A stretch of DNA of 64,000 nucleotides from Colwellia sp. Arc7-D (GCF_003061515.1 NZ_CP028924.1:744001-808000), one strand, 5' to 3'. Positions 30,248 to 39,026 are shown, counted from the stretch's first letter. Program-made: numbers and translations. Notes: generated by a model not told the origin, from the sequence alone.

Positions 30248-31261
30248 CTAACCCACTTTAGCCATAGTATAGGCGGTATCTAATAAACGGTTAGCGAATC
30301 CCCATTCGTTATCACACCAAATAAGTAACTTAACCAAACGTTTGTGGCTAACACGAGTTTGATTGCCATCCACAATGCTTGAATGCGGATCATGGTTAAA
30401 GTCAATAGAAACCAGTGGCTCAGTGGTATAACCTAAAATCCCGGCTAAACCGTTTTGTTGAGCGTCGATAATTGCTTGGTTAATGTCAGCAATAGTCGCA
30501 TCGCTCGATAAGTTTAAGCTCAGATCCATTGCCGTTACATTGATAGTGGGTACACGCACTGCAATGGCTTCAAATCGGCCAGCAAACTTAGGTAGTATTC
30601 GTTCAATACCAGCGGCTAGCTTAGTGTCTACCGGGATGATTGATTGGCTTGCAGCACGAGAACGGCGTAAATCAGGGTGATAAGCATCAATAACTTGTTG
30701 GTCATGCATTGAAGAATGAATAGTAGTAATCGCACCACTTTCAACACCAAAGGCTTTATCTAAAACCTGAATAACGGGCACGACACAGTTAGTGGTACAA
30801 GAGCCGTTTGAAACCACTTTCTCAGCTGGAGTAAGTAGTTGATGATTTATGCCATAAATAATCGTGGCGTCTAAATCTTGTGAACCTGGATGCGAAAAAA
30901 GTACCTTTTTTGTCCCTTGTGTAATATGTTGTTGTCCATCGGCTTGGCTGCCATATTGTCCGCTACAGTCAATAACTATATCGACATTATGTTGTTGCCA
31001 TGGCAAGTTGCTTAATTCAGCTTCATGACTTAATGCGATTTCGTCACCCGCAATAAATAATTTGCCATTACTTTGTTGAACTGAAAATGAAAAACGCCCG
31101 TGTGTAGAATCGTACTTTAATAAATGCGCTATACCTTCAGGCTCTGCTAACTCGTTAATAGCGACTAAATTGAATTCGTTCGTTCTGCCGTTTTCATATA
31201 AAGCACGAACAACATTTCTGCCGATTCTTCCAAAGCCATTTATTGCAATATTAATTGACAT
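30248..31261 (-). CDS. epd: Erythrose-4-phosphate dehydrogenase
   Basis: A 337-residue member of the GAPDH family. The Rossmann start is [15 protein letters not shown], and the catalytic Cys is in [12 protein letters not shown] at about 152. [17 protein letters not shown] and [17 protein letters not shown] are the variants typical of Epd rather than GapA. Epd starts the vitamin B6 pathway from erythrose 4-phosphate. It lies between tkt, which makes erythrose 4-phosphate, and pgk, the classic order. A glycolytic GAPDH role is less likely but cannot be excluded from sequence. Confidence 0.9.
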   Translation of the reverse strand: MSINIAINGFGRIGRNVVRALYENGRTNEFNLVAINELAEPEGIAHLLKYDSTHGRFSFSVQQSNGKLFIAGDEIALSHEAELSNLPWQQHNVDIVIDCSGQYGSQADGQQHITQGTKKVLFSHPGSQDLDATIIYGINHQLLTPAEKVVSNGSCTTNCVVPVIQVLDKAFGVESGAITTIHSSMHDQQVIDAYHPDLRRSRAASQSIIPVDTKLAAGIERILPKFAGRFEAIAVRVPTINVTAMDLSLNLSSDATIADINQAIIDAQQNGLAGILGYTTEPLVSIDFNHDPHSSIVDGNQTRVSHKRLVKLLIWCDNEWGFANRLLDTAYTMAKVG

Positions 31262-31299
31262 ATTATTGGATCTTATTGCTAACGAACCTAGAAAAGGAA

Positions 31300-31327
31300 A
31301 TAGCCAGTTAACAATATTAACTGGCTA
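31300..31327 (-). repeat. Inverted repeat between tkt and epd
   Basis: A perfect 11-bp inverted repeat (ATAGCCAGTTA arms) with a 6-base loop sits in the 96-bp gap between tkt and epd. On the minus strand it is followed by CTATTTCCTTTT rather than a clean T run. It may be a weak terminator, attenuator or mRNA-processing site. Confidence 0.5.
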
Positions 31328-31357
31328 TCAATAACGTTTAACGGTGAGAAAAAGCGA

Positions 31358-33343
31358 TTAGCTTAAGCTGTTTACCGTTTTAACAACGTTTTCAACACTA
31401 AAGCCAAAGTGCTCAAGAAGCACATTACCTGGCGCTGATTCACCAAAAGTTGTCATACCAACAACTTTGCCACTTAAACCAACGTATTTATACCAAAAAT
31501 CGGTATGAGCCGCTTCAATAGCAACACGTTTAATCACTGTTGATGGCAATACAGATTCTTTATAGTCACTGTCTTGAGCATCAAAAATATTGGTTGATGG
31601 CATAGAAACAACACGCACGTTATCACCTAAGCTTTCAGCGGCTTTCAATGCCAAAGACACTTCAGAGCCTGTGGCAATTAAAATAATCTCTGGTGTGCCA
31701 ACGCTGTCTTTTAAGATGTAACCACCTTTAGCAATGTCACTAACTTGTGCATTAGTACGACTTAACGCAGGTAAACCTTGGCGTGAGAAAATTAATGAAG
31801 TTGGCGCATTTTGGCGTTCAACCGCGTTTTTCCATGCAACTGCTGACTCGGTTGCATCGGCTGGACGCCATGTCACCATGTTTGGCGTTGTACGTAAGTT
31901 AGTTAATTGCTCGATAGGCTGATGCGTTGGACCATCTTCACCTTGACCAATTGAATCATGGGTATAAACAAAAATGTTTTGAATGCCCATTAAAGCAGAC
32001 ATACGTACAGCATTTCGTGCGTATTCCATAAACATCATGAAAGTTGCGCCGTAGTTGATAAAACCACCGTGCAATGAAATACCGTTCATAATACCGCTCA
32101 TACCAAATTCACGAACACCGTAGTAAATGTAGTTACCAGCAGCATCGTCTTGAATACCTTTTGAACCAGACCAAAGCGTTAAGTTTGAACCCGCTAAATC
32201 GGCTGAGCCACCTAATAATTCAGGTAACATTGCACCAAATACTTCAATAGTATTTTGTGATGCTTTTCGCGAGGCAACATTTTCAGCTTTTTCTTGGCAC
32301 TCTAAAATGTAAGCATTGGCTTTTTCTTCAAACTCAGCAGGCAAATCACCTTTAATAACACGGCGTTCATACTCAGCAGCTAATGCTGGATGTGCAGCTT
32401 GGTATGCAGCAAATTTATCATTCCAACTTGCTTGCTCTGAAGTGCCTTTTTCTTTTTGATCCCAGTCAGCGTAAATATCTGCTGGAATTTCAAATGGCGC
32501 GTGTGGCCAATTTAAGAATTCGCGAGTCGCGGCAATTTCATCATCACCTAGTGGTGCACCATGACAATCGTGTGTGCCTGATTTATTAGGCGAGCCAAAA
32601 CCAATGACTGTTTTACAACAAATCATGGTAGGTTTATCTGTTACCGATTTTGCTTCTGTTATTGCCGCTGCGATAGCCGCACTATCGTGTCCATCTACGT
32701 CACTAATAACATGCCAACCGTAAGCTGCAAAGCGAGCAGGCGTGTCGTCGGTAAACCAACCTTCAACTTTACCGTCAATTGAAATGCCATTGTCATCCCA
32801 AAAAGCAATTAATTTACCTAAACCTAAAGTACCCGCTAATGAACAGGCTTCATGTGAAATACCTTCCATTAAACAACCATCACCTAAAAATACATAAGTG
32901 TGGTGATCAACTATATTGTGACCTTCGCGGTTAAATTGTGCCGCTAAAGTTTTTTCGGCAATTGCCATACCTACCGCATTAGAAACACCAGCACCTAGTG
33001 GGCCCGTAGTGGTTTCAACACCTGGTGTGTAACCATACTCTGGATGACCAGGGGTTTTTGAATGCAGTTGGCGGAAGTTTTTCAACTCACCAATTGGTAG
33101 ATCATAACCCGTTAAATGCAATAATGAATATATAAGCATTGAACCGTGGCCATTTGATAAAACAAAGCGGTCACGATCGGCCCATTGTGTATCTGTTGGA
33201 TTATGCTTTAGAAAGTCACGCCATAAAACTTCAGCGATATCTGCCATGCCCATTGGGGCTCCAGGGTGTCCTGATTTAGCTTTTTGCACGGCATCCATGC
33301 TTAAAACTCGAATTGCATTGGCCAGTTGTTGACGCGACGGCAT
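31358..33343 (-). CDS. tkt: Transketolase
   Basis: A 661-residue thiamine-diphosphate enzyme of the pentose phosphate pathway. The start at 33343 ([17 protein letters not shown]) matches the family and has GGAG about 7 bases upstream; an in-frame start at 33397 would add 18 unrelated residues. Motifs are [17 protein letters not shown], the TPP site [18 protein letters not shown] with NGISIDG, and the pyrimidine-domain [19 protein letters not shown]. It heads tkt-epd-pgk-fba on the minus strand. Confidence 0.97.
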   Translation of the reverse strand: MPSRQQLANAIRVLSMDAVQKAKSGHPGAPMGMADIAEVLWRDFLKHNPTDTQWADRDRFVLSNGHGSMLIYSLLHLTGYDLPIGELKNFRQLHSKTPGHPEYGYTPGVETTTGPLGAGVSNAVGMAIAEKTLAAQFNREGHNIVDHHTYVFLGDGCLMEGISHEACSLAGTLGLGKLIAFWDDNGISIDGKVEGWFTDDTPARFAAYGWHVISDVDGHDSAAIAAAITEAKSVTDKPTMICCKTVIGFGSPNKSGTHDCHGAPLGDDEIAATREFLNWPHAPFEIPADIYADWDQKEKGTSEQASWNDKFAAYQAAHPALAAEYERRVIKGDLPAEFEEKANAYILECQEKAENVASRKASQNTIEVFGAMLPELLGGSADLAGSNLTLWSGSKGIQDDAAGNYIYYGVREFGMSGIMNGISLHGGFINYGATFMMFMEYARNAVRMSALMGIQNIFVYTHDSIGQGEDGPTHQPIEQLTNLRTTPNMVTWRPADATESAVAWKNAVERQNAPTSLIFSRQGLPALSRTNAQVSDIAKGGYILKDSVGTPEIILIATGSEVSLALKAAESLGDNVRVVSMPSTNIFDAQDSDYKESVLPSTVIKRVAIEAAHTDFWYKYVGLSGKVVGMTTFGESAPGNVLLEHFGFSVENVVKTVNSLS

Positions 33344-33719
33344 AATTGCTCCAATTATTGTTAAATTTGATGGGATATAAATTGCGCTTATTTTCACCTA
33401 GAGTGCCCCTTGACTGCAAATTTAATTAGCACTTTTATGGCATTATTTTTAACTAAGTTATATTTATCGTCTTTTAAATGTGAAATGACCTGATTTAATG
33501 AATGAAATAAGATTTTGATCGCTTGTTAATTTGATTGAGCAAACTGAAAGGGAAGTTAGTAGATAGATATAAACTTTAGCATTTATATAAGATATAAGAA
33601 AAAATTAAAATCGTTCATTTAATGAGCTTTTGGTTGAATATCTATACAAGTTGCTTTAATGTTAATGCGTCGTATTAATAAAAATTAGAAAAAGATACAA
33701 CATAATACAGGATTAAAGA
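33344..33719. other. AT-rich gap upstream of tkt
   Basis: This 376-bp space is divergent between tkt and the 44-aa mini-gene. TTGCTT (about 33652) and TATTAA (about 33674), 16 bases apart, could be a promoter for the mini-gene. The tkt promoter was not identified. No other structure was seen. Confidence 0.35.
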
Positions 33720-33854
33720 ATGAACAGGTCGTCGTCACGCGGAATTAAGCTGACTACGGTAATATTAGCGGTATTAATATTAGCAGTATCAGCAGTGTTG
33801 AGCACAGGCTCAGCATTAGACGACAAGGAAGTTACAATAGAACAAAATAATTAA
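33720..33854 (+). CDS. 44-residue membrane or secreted mini-protein, unknown function
   Basis: A short frame too small for usual gene calling. It has a basic N-terminus (MNRSSSRGIK), a hydrophobic segment of about 20 residues (LTTVILAVLILAVSAVLSTG) and a short charged tail (LDDKEVTIEQNN). This is the layout of a cleaved signal peptide or a single-pass small membrane protein. AGGA lies 7 bases before the ATG, and a terminator hairpin begins 30 bases after the stop. It thus looks like a complete small transcription unit. No homologue is recognised and no function is proposed. It could be a non-coding transcript that happens to be open, but the ribosome site and hydrophobic pattern argue against that. 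Confidence 0.5.
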   Translation: MNRSSSRGIKLTTVILAVLILAVSAVLSTGSALDDKEVTIEQNN

Positions 33855-33884
33855 GAGCTTATCAATTAGCTCATCATAACTACT

Positions 33885-33909
33885 AGCCTCGCAATAGCGG
33901 GGCTTTTTT
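33885..33909 (+). terminator. Terminator of the 44-aa mini-gene
   Basis: An 8-bp stem AGCCTCGC/GCGGGGCT (one G-T pair) with a 4-base loop is followed by six T residues. Confidence 0.85.
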
Positions 33910-33913
33910 ATGT

Positions 33914-34104
33914 ACAGGATGTACGGTATGTCGTGGTGACAGGACGTCAAGGAACGACGGAACAGGATGTACGGTATGTCGTGGTGACAGGACGTCAAGG
34001 AACGACGGAACAGGATGTACGGTATGTCGTGGTGACAGGACGTCAAGGAACGACGGAACAGGATGTACGGTATGTCGTGGTGACAGGACGTCAAGGAACG
34101 ACGG
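33914..34104 (+). repeat. Perfect 48-bp tandem repeat, four copies
   Basis: A unit of 48 bases beginning ACAGGATGTACGGTATGTCG is repeated head to tail at 33914, 33962, 34010 and 34058, with the last copy ending one base short. The copies are identical. The unit is richer in G+C than its surroundings and contains the palindrome GACGTC. Because 48 is divisible by 3, frames on both strands stay open through the array (16-residue periods). No ribosome site or conserved start supports coding. It lies directly after the mini-gene terminator and before tRNA-Arg. There are no spacers, so it is not a CRISPR array. Confidence 0.97.
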
Positions 34105-34172
34105 TAAACGATGCCGTAATACGATATTAACCGTTTTAAAATGATCTATTGAGGCTTACTAAAAGCAATTAC

Positions 34173-34248
34173 TGGCGTCCCCACCAGGACTCGAACCTGG
34201 AGCAGCGGCTTAGGAGGCCACAGTTTTATCCAGTTAAACTATGAGGAC
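34173..34248 (-). tRNA. tRNA-Arg (anticodon CCT)
   Basis: Read on the minus strand, a complete cloverleaf of 76 bases. The acceptor arms are GTCCTCA and TGGGGAC (one G-T pair), the D arm is GTTT/AAAC, and the anticodon stem is GTGGC/GCCGC with loop CTCCTAA giving anticodon CCT. The T loop is GGTTCGAGTCC and the CCA end is encoded. It decodes the rare AGG codon. It stands alone, without neighbouring tRNA genes. Confidence 0.95.
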
Positions 34249-34439
34249 AAAGCGCAAGTAGTTTGATTATCACCACGCATTATTAACTAGCCCAGAGCAG
34301 TGAAATGCTATTTAAAGCCCAAGTATGCTACAACTATTTTATTAATTTGTATTCAAAAAAATCAAATAAAATTAACACTAACAGAGGCTTAATTAATAGC
34401 AGTTGAATTCATCCTTTCAATGAACTCTTAACTTATTGT

Positions 34440-35603
34440 TTAATATCTTACGGCTAAGTCATTTATTTGTATATTGTCTAATACGTGTTGTGCTGCCGTT
34501 GTTGCATGGGCACTATCTTGGCTTACTGAGGTAACAATCACTTTATAAGGACTAATATTAAAGCCGGTGTATGTGCGTTTATCATCACTGACAAAGTTAT
34601 TGAAATGCAGTAAAGAGAACTCATCACCCACTTGCACCCCGTGTCTTTTGCCTAAGTTAAAAGTAATTGAATTACCCTGAACTTGCACGATGCGACCTTG
34701 GGTTGGCTGACACATCATGTTTTCGTCGATATCTCGCACCATGTCATCTAAAGACAGGTTTATTTGTTGGCCATATTCACTCTGCCAAAAGTTTTGGCTA
34801 GTTACATCAATATGTTTACGCTTATCAAAATCCCATGGCGCAGAACTTTGATAATGTTTATCTAGAATTCTTTCACCTGTGGTGCCATCGTGAACATAGA
34901 GTGCGATATTAAATTGGCGTTGATAAATATTTTTTTGCCAGAATTGCCAATCATTGTTTTCATCATCCGCCATAGATAGGTCTTGAATTTCTGAAAATAA
35001 AACATATTGGCTGTCTGACATATTAGCTAACGACATCGCTAAATTTTTTAAGCTTTGAGCTTGCAAGCTTTGATTGTATCGTGAAAATTCTGTTTTGGTT
35101 TGCAGCGCTAACTTAGTGTCTAGATATATCCCTTGCTGCTGTATTTTACTGGCGAGCTTTTTAATTAATGTTTTATCAAGTGCATAAATACTACCAATAT
35201 TGGCTTGTTCTCGATGCAATATATTACTACGAGTAAGTAACATCGATTTTTTATAATCAGCGGCAAAACATTTTTTTTCTTGTGGGAAAATATCAGCTCG
35301 AATAGTAACTGTTACAAAGTCGTCGTTGTAGGTTTCACTGATCAAGGCTAATGAATTAACACTGCCACTGGCTCGTATGCTTATTTGATCTTGGGTGAGT
35401 AAGCCGTTAACGACTTGTTGTACACTTGATACAGAAGCACCTGCAACCAACAACGCTTTTTTTAGTGCATTTTGCATCGCTTGAGCTTTGGCTGCTTTAT
35501 TATCACCATTTTTTATGCTCGCCACACCTTGCGATTCATACCATTGTCCAAAACTGGCACTACTGAATAAAGCAAAGCAAAGGCAAATTGAACTTAAGCG
35601 CAT
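34440..35603 (-). CDS. flgT: Flagellar H-ring assembly protein FlgT
   Basis: A 387-residue periplasmic protein that in Vibrio forms the H ring around the basal body and is needed for the sodium-driven motor's T ring. A signal peptide ends near SASFG-Q (about 20). The N-terminal domain has QWYESQGVASIKNGDNKAAKAQAMQNAL, a family hallmark. A middle domain follows, and a C-terminal beta domain has GRIVQVQGNSITFNLGKRHGVQVGDEFSL. The start at 35603 is used; a longer frame to 35642 would place residues before the signal peptide. It is divergent from flgO-flgP, the Vibrio arrangement. Confidence 0.9.
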   Translation of the reverse strand: MRLSSICLCFALFSSASFGQWYESQGVASIKNGDNKAAKAQAMQNALKKALLVAGASVSSVQQVVNGLLTQDQISIRASGSVNSLALISETYNDDFVTVTIRADIFPQEKKCFAADYKKSMLLTRSNILHREQANIGSIYALDKTLIKKLASKIQQQGIYLDTKLALQTKTEFSRYNQSLQAQSLKNLAMSLANMSDSQYVLFSEIQDLSMADDENNDWQFWQKNIYQRQFNIALYVHDGTTGERILDKHYQSSAPWDFDKRKHIDVTSQNFWQSEYGQQINLSLDDMVRDIDENMMCQPTQGRIVQVQGNSITFNLGKRHGVQVGDEFSLLHFNNFVSDDKRTYTGFNISPYKVIVTSVSQDSAHATTAAQHVLDNIQINDLAVRY

Positions 35604-35645
35604 AAATATCTCTTTTAATAGTGGATCGATTTCTCTATTCAAATA

Positions 35646-35661
35646 TGCACTTTTTGTGCCT
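35646..35661 (-). promoter_or_regulatory. Sigma54-type promoter for flgT
   Basis: On the minus strand AGGCAC-N5-GTGCA matches the TGGCAC-N5-TTGCW consensus except for two outer bases, with the GG and GC cores at the exact spacing. The predicted start is about 30 bases before the flgT ATG. Confidence 0.6.
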
Positions 35662-35998
35662 ACTAATACTTTAAATATAAACCAATGTTGGTAAAGCTAT
35701 TACCTAGCTAATTTAGTTCACTATTATATGAGTTGATAAACGTGGTATTTTTATGTCCCCCAGTGTTAAAACACAGGGTAAAGTTTTAGGTGGTATTCAT
35801 TGGAGAATACACAACTTGGTATCACTCTATAATATAAGCAGAGAGGTTTGCCTTTTATTTAGGCGTTCTACTAGGTAATCGATTAGGTAAGCAAATAGGC
35901 ATCAGTAGAGTGTTATTAATAATTCCTCTGGTATCTTTTATTCATATACTGTTTGGTTTTTAATCTAATATTGATGAAGCCAAGTTAAATTTAAATAT
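35662..35998. other. Gap between flgT and flgO promoters
   Basis: Contains no supported gene. An imperfect CCC.GTGTT/AACAC.GGG hairpin lies near 35757-35777. The frame 35838-36038 is open apart from one TAA at 35961 and is rich in hydrophobic residues, but it overlaps the flgO promoter and is not recognisable. Confidence 0.35.
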
Positions 35999-36014
35999 TG
36001 GCGCGGATCATGCT
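35999..36014 (+). promoter_or_regulatory. Sigma54-type promoter for flgO-flgP
   Basis: TGGCGC-N5-ATGCT keeps the GG and GC cores of the -24/-12 element with two mismatches. Its predicted transcription start, about 36026, lies before the flgO ribosome site. Confidence 0.55.
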
Positions 36015-36064
36015 TTGTTATTTGTATTAATTTTATGATATTTGTATTAATTGAGGATAGCTCA

Positions 36065-36712
36065 ATGAAAAATTGGCTTATAGCATTACTAATACCGACA
36101 CTTATGGCGTGTTCTGTAAAAACCAAAAACAATGATTTTTATGGTTCTAATTACGTTGATAAACAAGAAATTGACAGCTTTGCGTTACCTCGTCATGCAA
36201 TAAACGATGTAGTTAAAGGTTTGGCATATCAAATGTTGGAAAGTAGTACATTTGTAAATCCTAAAACGCCAATTGCCATTGCGTCATTTGTGGATTTAAA
36301 AAATTTAGAATCAACCAATTGGCTTGGTAATCAACTATCTGAAAGCTTTGTTCATGAAATGCAGCGACATGGCTTAGTGGTTATTGATTTTAAAACTACT
36401 GGGCATATTCGAGTTACTGAAGATGGTGACTATGTTTTTAGCCGAGATTGGAAAGAATTACCTGAACGTCAGATAATTGACTATGTAGTGACCGGAACCA
36501 TGATGCAACAAGAAGCAGGGGTTTTAGTTAATGCTCGGATGATAGGTATGCAATCACGTGTTGTTGTTGCAACTGCTCAGTCTTTTATTCCGGCTTGGGT
36601 TGTAGGCGATGACTTTAAAAATGATGATAATGTTAAAATGAAAGATGGCATGATCATACGTGACAGCGCAATGCTAGCTGATGATGCTCGTGCAATTGCT
36701 ATACAGAAATAA
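36065..36712 (+). CDS. flgO: Flagellar outer-membrane lipoprotein FlgO
   Basis: A 215-residue lipoprotein. The lipobox is LMAC (Cys at about 16) after a short hydrophobic signal. FlgO and FlgP are needed for outer-membrane stability of the Vibrio polar flagellum. The body has IAIASFVDLKNLESTNWLGNQLSESFVHEMQ and VVTGTMMQQEAGVLVNARMI, typical of the FlgO domain. The start at 36065 follows GAGGA by 7 bases; a frame start at 36035 would precede the signal peptide and come very close to the predicted transcription start. flgP follows. Confidence 0.88.
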   Translation: MKNWLIALLIPTLMACSVKTKNNDFYGSNYVDKQEIDSFALPRHAINDVVKGLAYQMLESSTFVNPKTPIAIASFVDLKNLESTNWLGNQLSESFVHEMQRHGLVVIDFKTTGHIRVTEDGDYVFSRDWKELPERQIIDYVVTGTMMQQEAGVLVNARMIGMQSRVVVATAQSFIPAWVVGDDFKNDDNVKMKDGMIIRDSAMLADDARAIAIQK

Positions 36713-36760
36713 TACAGAAGTAATACTCCAATGATGAGAATGATAATATCGAAGGTGAAT

Positions 36761-37225
36761 ATGAATACTTTACGCAATAATATCGCAATTTTTTTAAGTG
36801 CTATAGTTTTGAGCGCATGTTCTTCGGTGTTTGATAGACATGTTGAATGGCAAAATGTAAAGCCAGAGCAATTTCCTGTATTAACGGCTATTGGCCAAGC
36901 GCCAATTAGTTTGCAAAACTCAACAGACAAAACACAACGTATGTTAATGGCAATGAAAGCGTCAAAAATTGCTGCCTATGCTGAGCTTGCAGAACAAGTT
37001 TATGGGCAAAGTATTGATGGCAAAACCACTATGTCTAATTTAGTGGTAGATAACCAACTACTAAAGGCTTCGGTACAAGGTATTATTCGTGGCGCTAAAG
37101 TTGTAAAAAGTTACCCTGTTGGTGACAGTTACACAACAGAGTTAAGCTTAGACTTTAAAGATGTATATGAAATTTATAATGCATCGTCTAACCGTCAAGA
37201 AATAAAGCATATCACTTATTATTAG
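36761..37225 (+). CDS. flgP: Flagellar outer-membrane lipoprotein FlgP
   Basis: A 154-residue lipoprotein with lipobox LSAC (Cys at about 21). FlgP forms a basal disk beneath the outer membrane in Vibrio and Campylobacter (family knowledge). The body has AMKASKIAAYAELAEQVYGQSIDGKTT and VQGIIRGAKVVKSYPVGDSYTTELSL, the LPP20-like fold. ATG 36761 follows AAGG by 5 bases; ATGs at 36731 and 36734 would put charged residues ahead of the signal sequence. Operon with flgO. Confidence 0.88.
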   Translation: MNTLRNNIAIFLSAIVLSACSSVFDRHVEWQNVKPEQFPVLTAIGQAPISLQNSTDKTQRMLMAMKASKIAAYAELAEQVYGQSIDGKTTMSNLVVDNQLLKASVQGIIRGAKVVKSYPVGDSYTTELSLDFKDVYEIYNASSNRQEIKHITYY

Positions 37226-37240
37226 CATTAGTGGCTGAAA

Positions 37241-37286
37241 TTTATACCTAAAAAAACCAGCTTTCGCTGGTTTTTTTAGGTATAAA
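37241..37286. terminator. Very strong bidirectional terminator between flgP and flgN
   Basis: A perfect 21-bp stem with a 4-base loop (TTTC) and seven T residues in each orientation ends both convergent operons. Confidence 0.95.
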
Positions 37287-37302
37287 TTCAAAATAAAAGT
37301 GC

Positions 37303-37734
37303 TTAAGCTTTTAACCCTAGGCTACTCAGCCCACCAGAGGTTTTTCCTTTGCTATCATAAGTCATTGATGACTTATTATGATTTTCTAATAAAGAGGTTT
37401 TCATTCGTTCAACTGAGAGTTGAGACTGATGAATGATTAAACCATTAATTTGGTTTTGTTTTTTACAGCGGACTAAACACGCTTCAATATCGGCTAACTC
37501 TGTGTCGAAATTACCAGCTAACTTTTCTTGTTTGAACTCAAAACTTTGTCCTATAGCATTGTCAATTTCTTGAATCGCTATCAGTAAGTTGTTTTTATCT
37601 GAGGTAATACTAATAAGTGCATCAGGGTTTTGTTTCTGAAGGACGTCTTTCTCTGTATTTAATAACGTTTCTAGTTGCATCAACTGAGATAACTGTTGAG
37701 AGATCAATTGTTGCGGTGTTATTTTTTCAGACAC
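37303..37734 (-). CDS. flgN: Flagellar export chaperone FlgN
   Basis: A 143-residue, mostly helical chaperone for the hook-filament junction proteins FlgK and FlgL. It has heptad-like repeats (QQLISQQLSQLMQLETLLNTE, cut for length) and VERMKTSLLE near the C-terminus. It starts with GTG at 37734 behind AAGGAG. It lies 25 bases after flgM in the same operon. Identity rests on length, helical pattern and position, since FlgN proteins diverge strongly. Confidence 0.82.
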   Translation of the reverse strand: MSEKITPQQLISQQLSQLMQLETLLNTEKDVLQKQNPDALISITSDKNNLLIAIQEIDNAIGQSFEFKQEKLAGNFDTELADIEACLVRCKKQNQINGLIIHQSQLSVERMKTSLLENHNKSSMTYDSKGKTSGGLSSLGLKA

Positions 37735-37759
37735 TTATTACTCCTTTAATTCTTACGAG

Positions 37760-38062
37760 TTAGTTGAGATCAAATTCAAAGTTAGCAATACTCGCTGCTA
37801 GTTTTTCAGGATTAACTTTATAATCACCAGATGCAATAGCATCTTTTAATTCAGCTATTTTTTTCTGGTTTAGCACTGGTGAGTCAGCTGCCTTTTTTTG
37901 CAACTCAGTCATCTGTTTTGCTTGTGGGGTAATTGACACCGAATCGCGAGGTGCTAATTTAGCTTGTTGCGATGTATTTGCATTTTCGCTAACTTGCTGT
38001 TTAGTTTGAACTTGTTGCTTTACTTGGTTGGTGTTACTCAAGTTATTGATATTAATAGCCAT
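37760..38062 (-). CDS. flgM: Anti-sigma28 factor FlgM
   Basis: A 100-residue protein. The N-terminal half is low-complexity and Gln/Asn-rich, the unstructured export part. The C-terminal half has the sigma28-binding region with DSVSITPQAKQMTELQKKAA and IAELKDAIASGDYKVNPEKLA, the FlgM signature. It holds FliA inactive until the hook is complete, then is exported. A sigma28-type promoter stands upstream, giving negative feedback. Confidence 0.93.
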   Translation of the reverse strand: MAININNLSNTNQVKQQVQTKQQVSENANTSQQAKLAPRDSVSITPQAKQMTELQKKAADSPVLNQKKIAELKDAIASGDYKVNPEKLAASIANFEFDLN

Positions 38063-38102
38063 TATTGTATCCTACTTACAACAGTTATTGGTTTCTAACC
38101 TT

Positions 38103-38129
38103 TTATCGGCAAAACAGCAGAAAACTTAA
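38103..38129 (-). promoter_or_regulatory. Sigma28-type promoter for flgM-flgN
   Basis: On the minus strand TTAAGTTT, an 11-base spacer and GCCGATAA give 7/8 and 8/8 matches to the FliA consensus TAAAGTTT-N11-GCCGATAA. It lies about 40 bases before flgM. Confidence 0.85.
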
Positions 38130-38136
38130 GCAATTA

Positions 38137-38829
38137 TTATAAATTAATTACGACTTGGTTAATAGCGCTAACTTGCCCTTGAACAATTCGTCCAGATTGC
38201 TTATTTCGCACGGATATAATTTCACCTAAGCTGCCGTCGTCTAACGCAACGCCAAACGACTTAATCTCAAAGCTATCTGACTTAGCAATGATATTCACAG
38301 GCTCATCTTTACAAACAAAGCAGGTGTTTTTATTTGTTATAACGCTACCTTGAGATAAATTTCTTTTGGTGCGCACCCCAGTGGCAAGGCTTGGATCTGT
38401 CATCACTGCCCCTCGAATTTGCCCTGAGTCTTTAAATATAAGTTCTATATTACTTTGACTGAGTAAAGTACCTTTGCTGACGCGCATTCGTGTCACTACA
38501 ACAGGCACTATTGTTTGAATTTTTACCGGTATATATAAATACCAAGAATTTTCGTCGGAACAAACAATTTTAACATTTACGTTTCTACCGTTATGGTTTT
38601 CAGGTATATTTGCCGTTAATGGTGACACACAAGATTGTAATGAAATGCGAGGATCTATTTCAGATACTTCGACATTTAGCTTTCCTTGAGCAGGTAAACT
38701 CACGTTATTCTCGACATGTTTTTTGATGAAGTTATAGAGATACTCCCGATCAAACGTCATGGCTGAACTCGAATTAACTATGGCTATGTATATAAGGGCT
38801 ATTGTTAATATTATCTTTAATTGGCTCAT
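38137..38829 (-). CDS. flgA: Flagellar P-ring assembly chaperone FlgA
   Basis: A 230-residue periplasmic chaperone for FlgI. A signal peptide (about 1-23, ending SSSA) is followed by an N-terminal region with EISEIDPR-like LSLQSC elements. The C-terminal SAF domain has VVTRMRVSKGTLLSQSNIEL and ends GRIVQGQVSAINQVVINL. It is transcribed toward flgM but separated by a sigma28 promoter. Confidence 0.93.
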   Translation of the reverse strand: MSQLKIILTIALIYIAIVNSSSAMTFDREYLYNFIKKHVENNVSLPAQGKLNVEVSEIDPRISLQSCVSPLTANIPENHNGRNVNVKIVCSDENSWYLYIPVKIQTIVPVVVTRMRVSKGTLLSQSNIELIFKDSGQIRGAVMTDPSLATGVRTKRNLSQGSVITNKNTCFVCKDEPVNIIAKSDSFEIKSFGVALDDGSLGEIISVRNKQSGRIVQGQVSAINQVVINL

Positions 38830-38973
38830 AATTTCTTATTTGAATGCTAGGGAAATAAAAATACTCGTCTAAGCTTAATTTAGTTAACTAAAATCAACTC
38901 AACTTAAATTAATATACATAACGTCAAAGTATTTACGTTATGCACAGACATTAGTGGTTTTAATGATTGTACA

Positions 38974-38989
38974 ATCAAGAATCGTGCCT
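38974..38989 (-). promoter_or_regulatory. Possible sigma54-type promoter for flgA
   Basis: On the minus strand AGGCAC-N5-TTGAT keeps GGCAC and TTG at the right spacing but loses the C of the -12 GC. It is about 145 bases upstream of flgA, in the flgA-cheV divergent space. Confidence 0.35.
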
Positions 38990-39026
38990 TTGTTATATTT
39001 GCAATGGCATACCAAAGAGGTTTCTT

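Noticed and set aside
33914..34104. CRISPR-like array
   Set aside because: The copies are contiguous without spacers and no cas gene is present.
33816..34130. Open frames on both strands through the 48-bp repeats, giving 16-residue repeat peptides
   Set aside because: The frames are open only because 48 is divisible by 3. There is no ribosome site, starts are GTG or ATG inside the repeats, and both strands are open equally.
35753..35878. A 41-codon frame starting ATG in the flgT-flgO gap
   Set aside because: No ribosome site and no protein-like pattern.
35838..36038. Hydrophobic frame interrupted by a single TAA at 35961, possible pseudogene
   Set aside because: It overlaps the flgO sigma54 element, has no start or ribosome site and resembles no known protein. 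It may be chance in AT-rich DNA.
36577..36930. Minus-strand frame over the flgO-flgP junction
   Set aside because: Antisense to two well-supported lipoprotein genes; hydrophobic run reflects their signal peptides read backwards.
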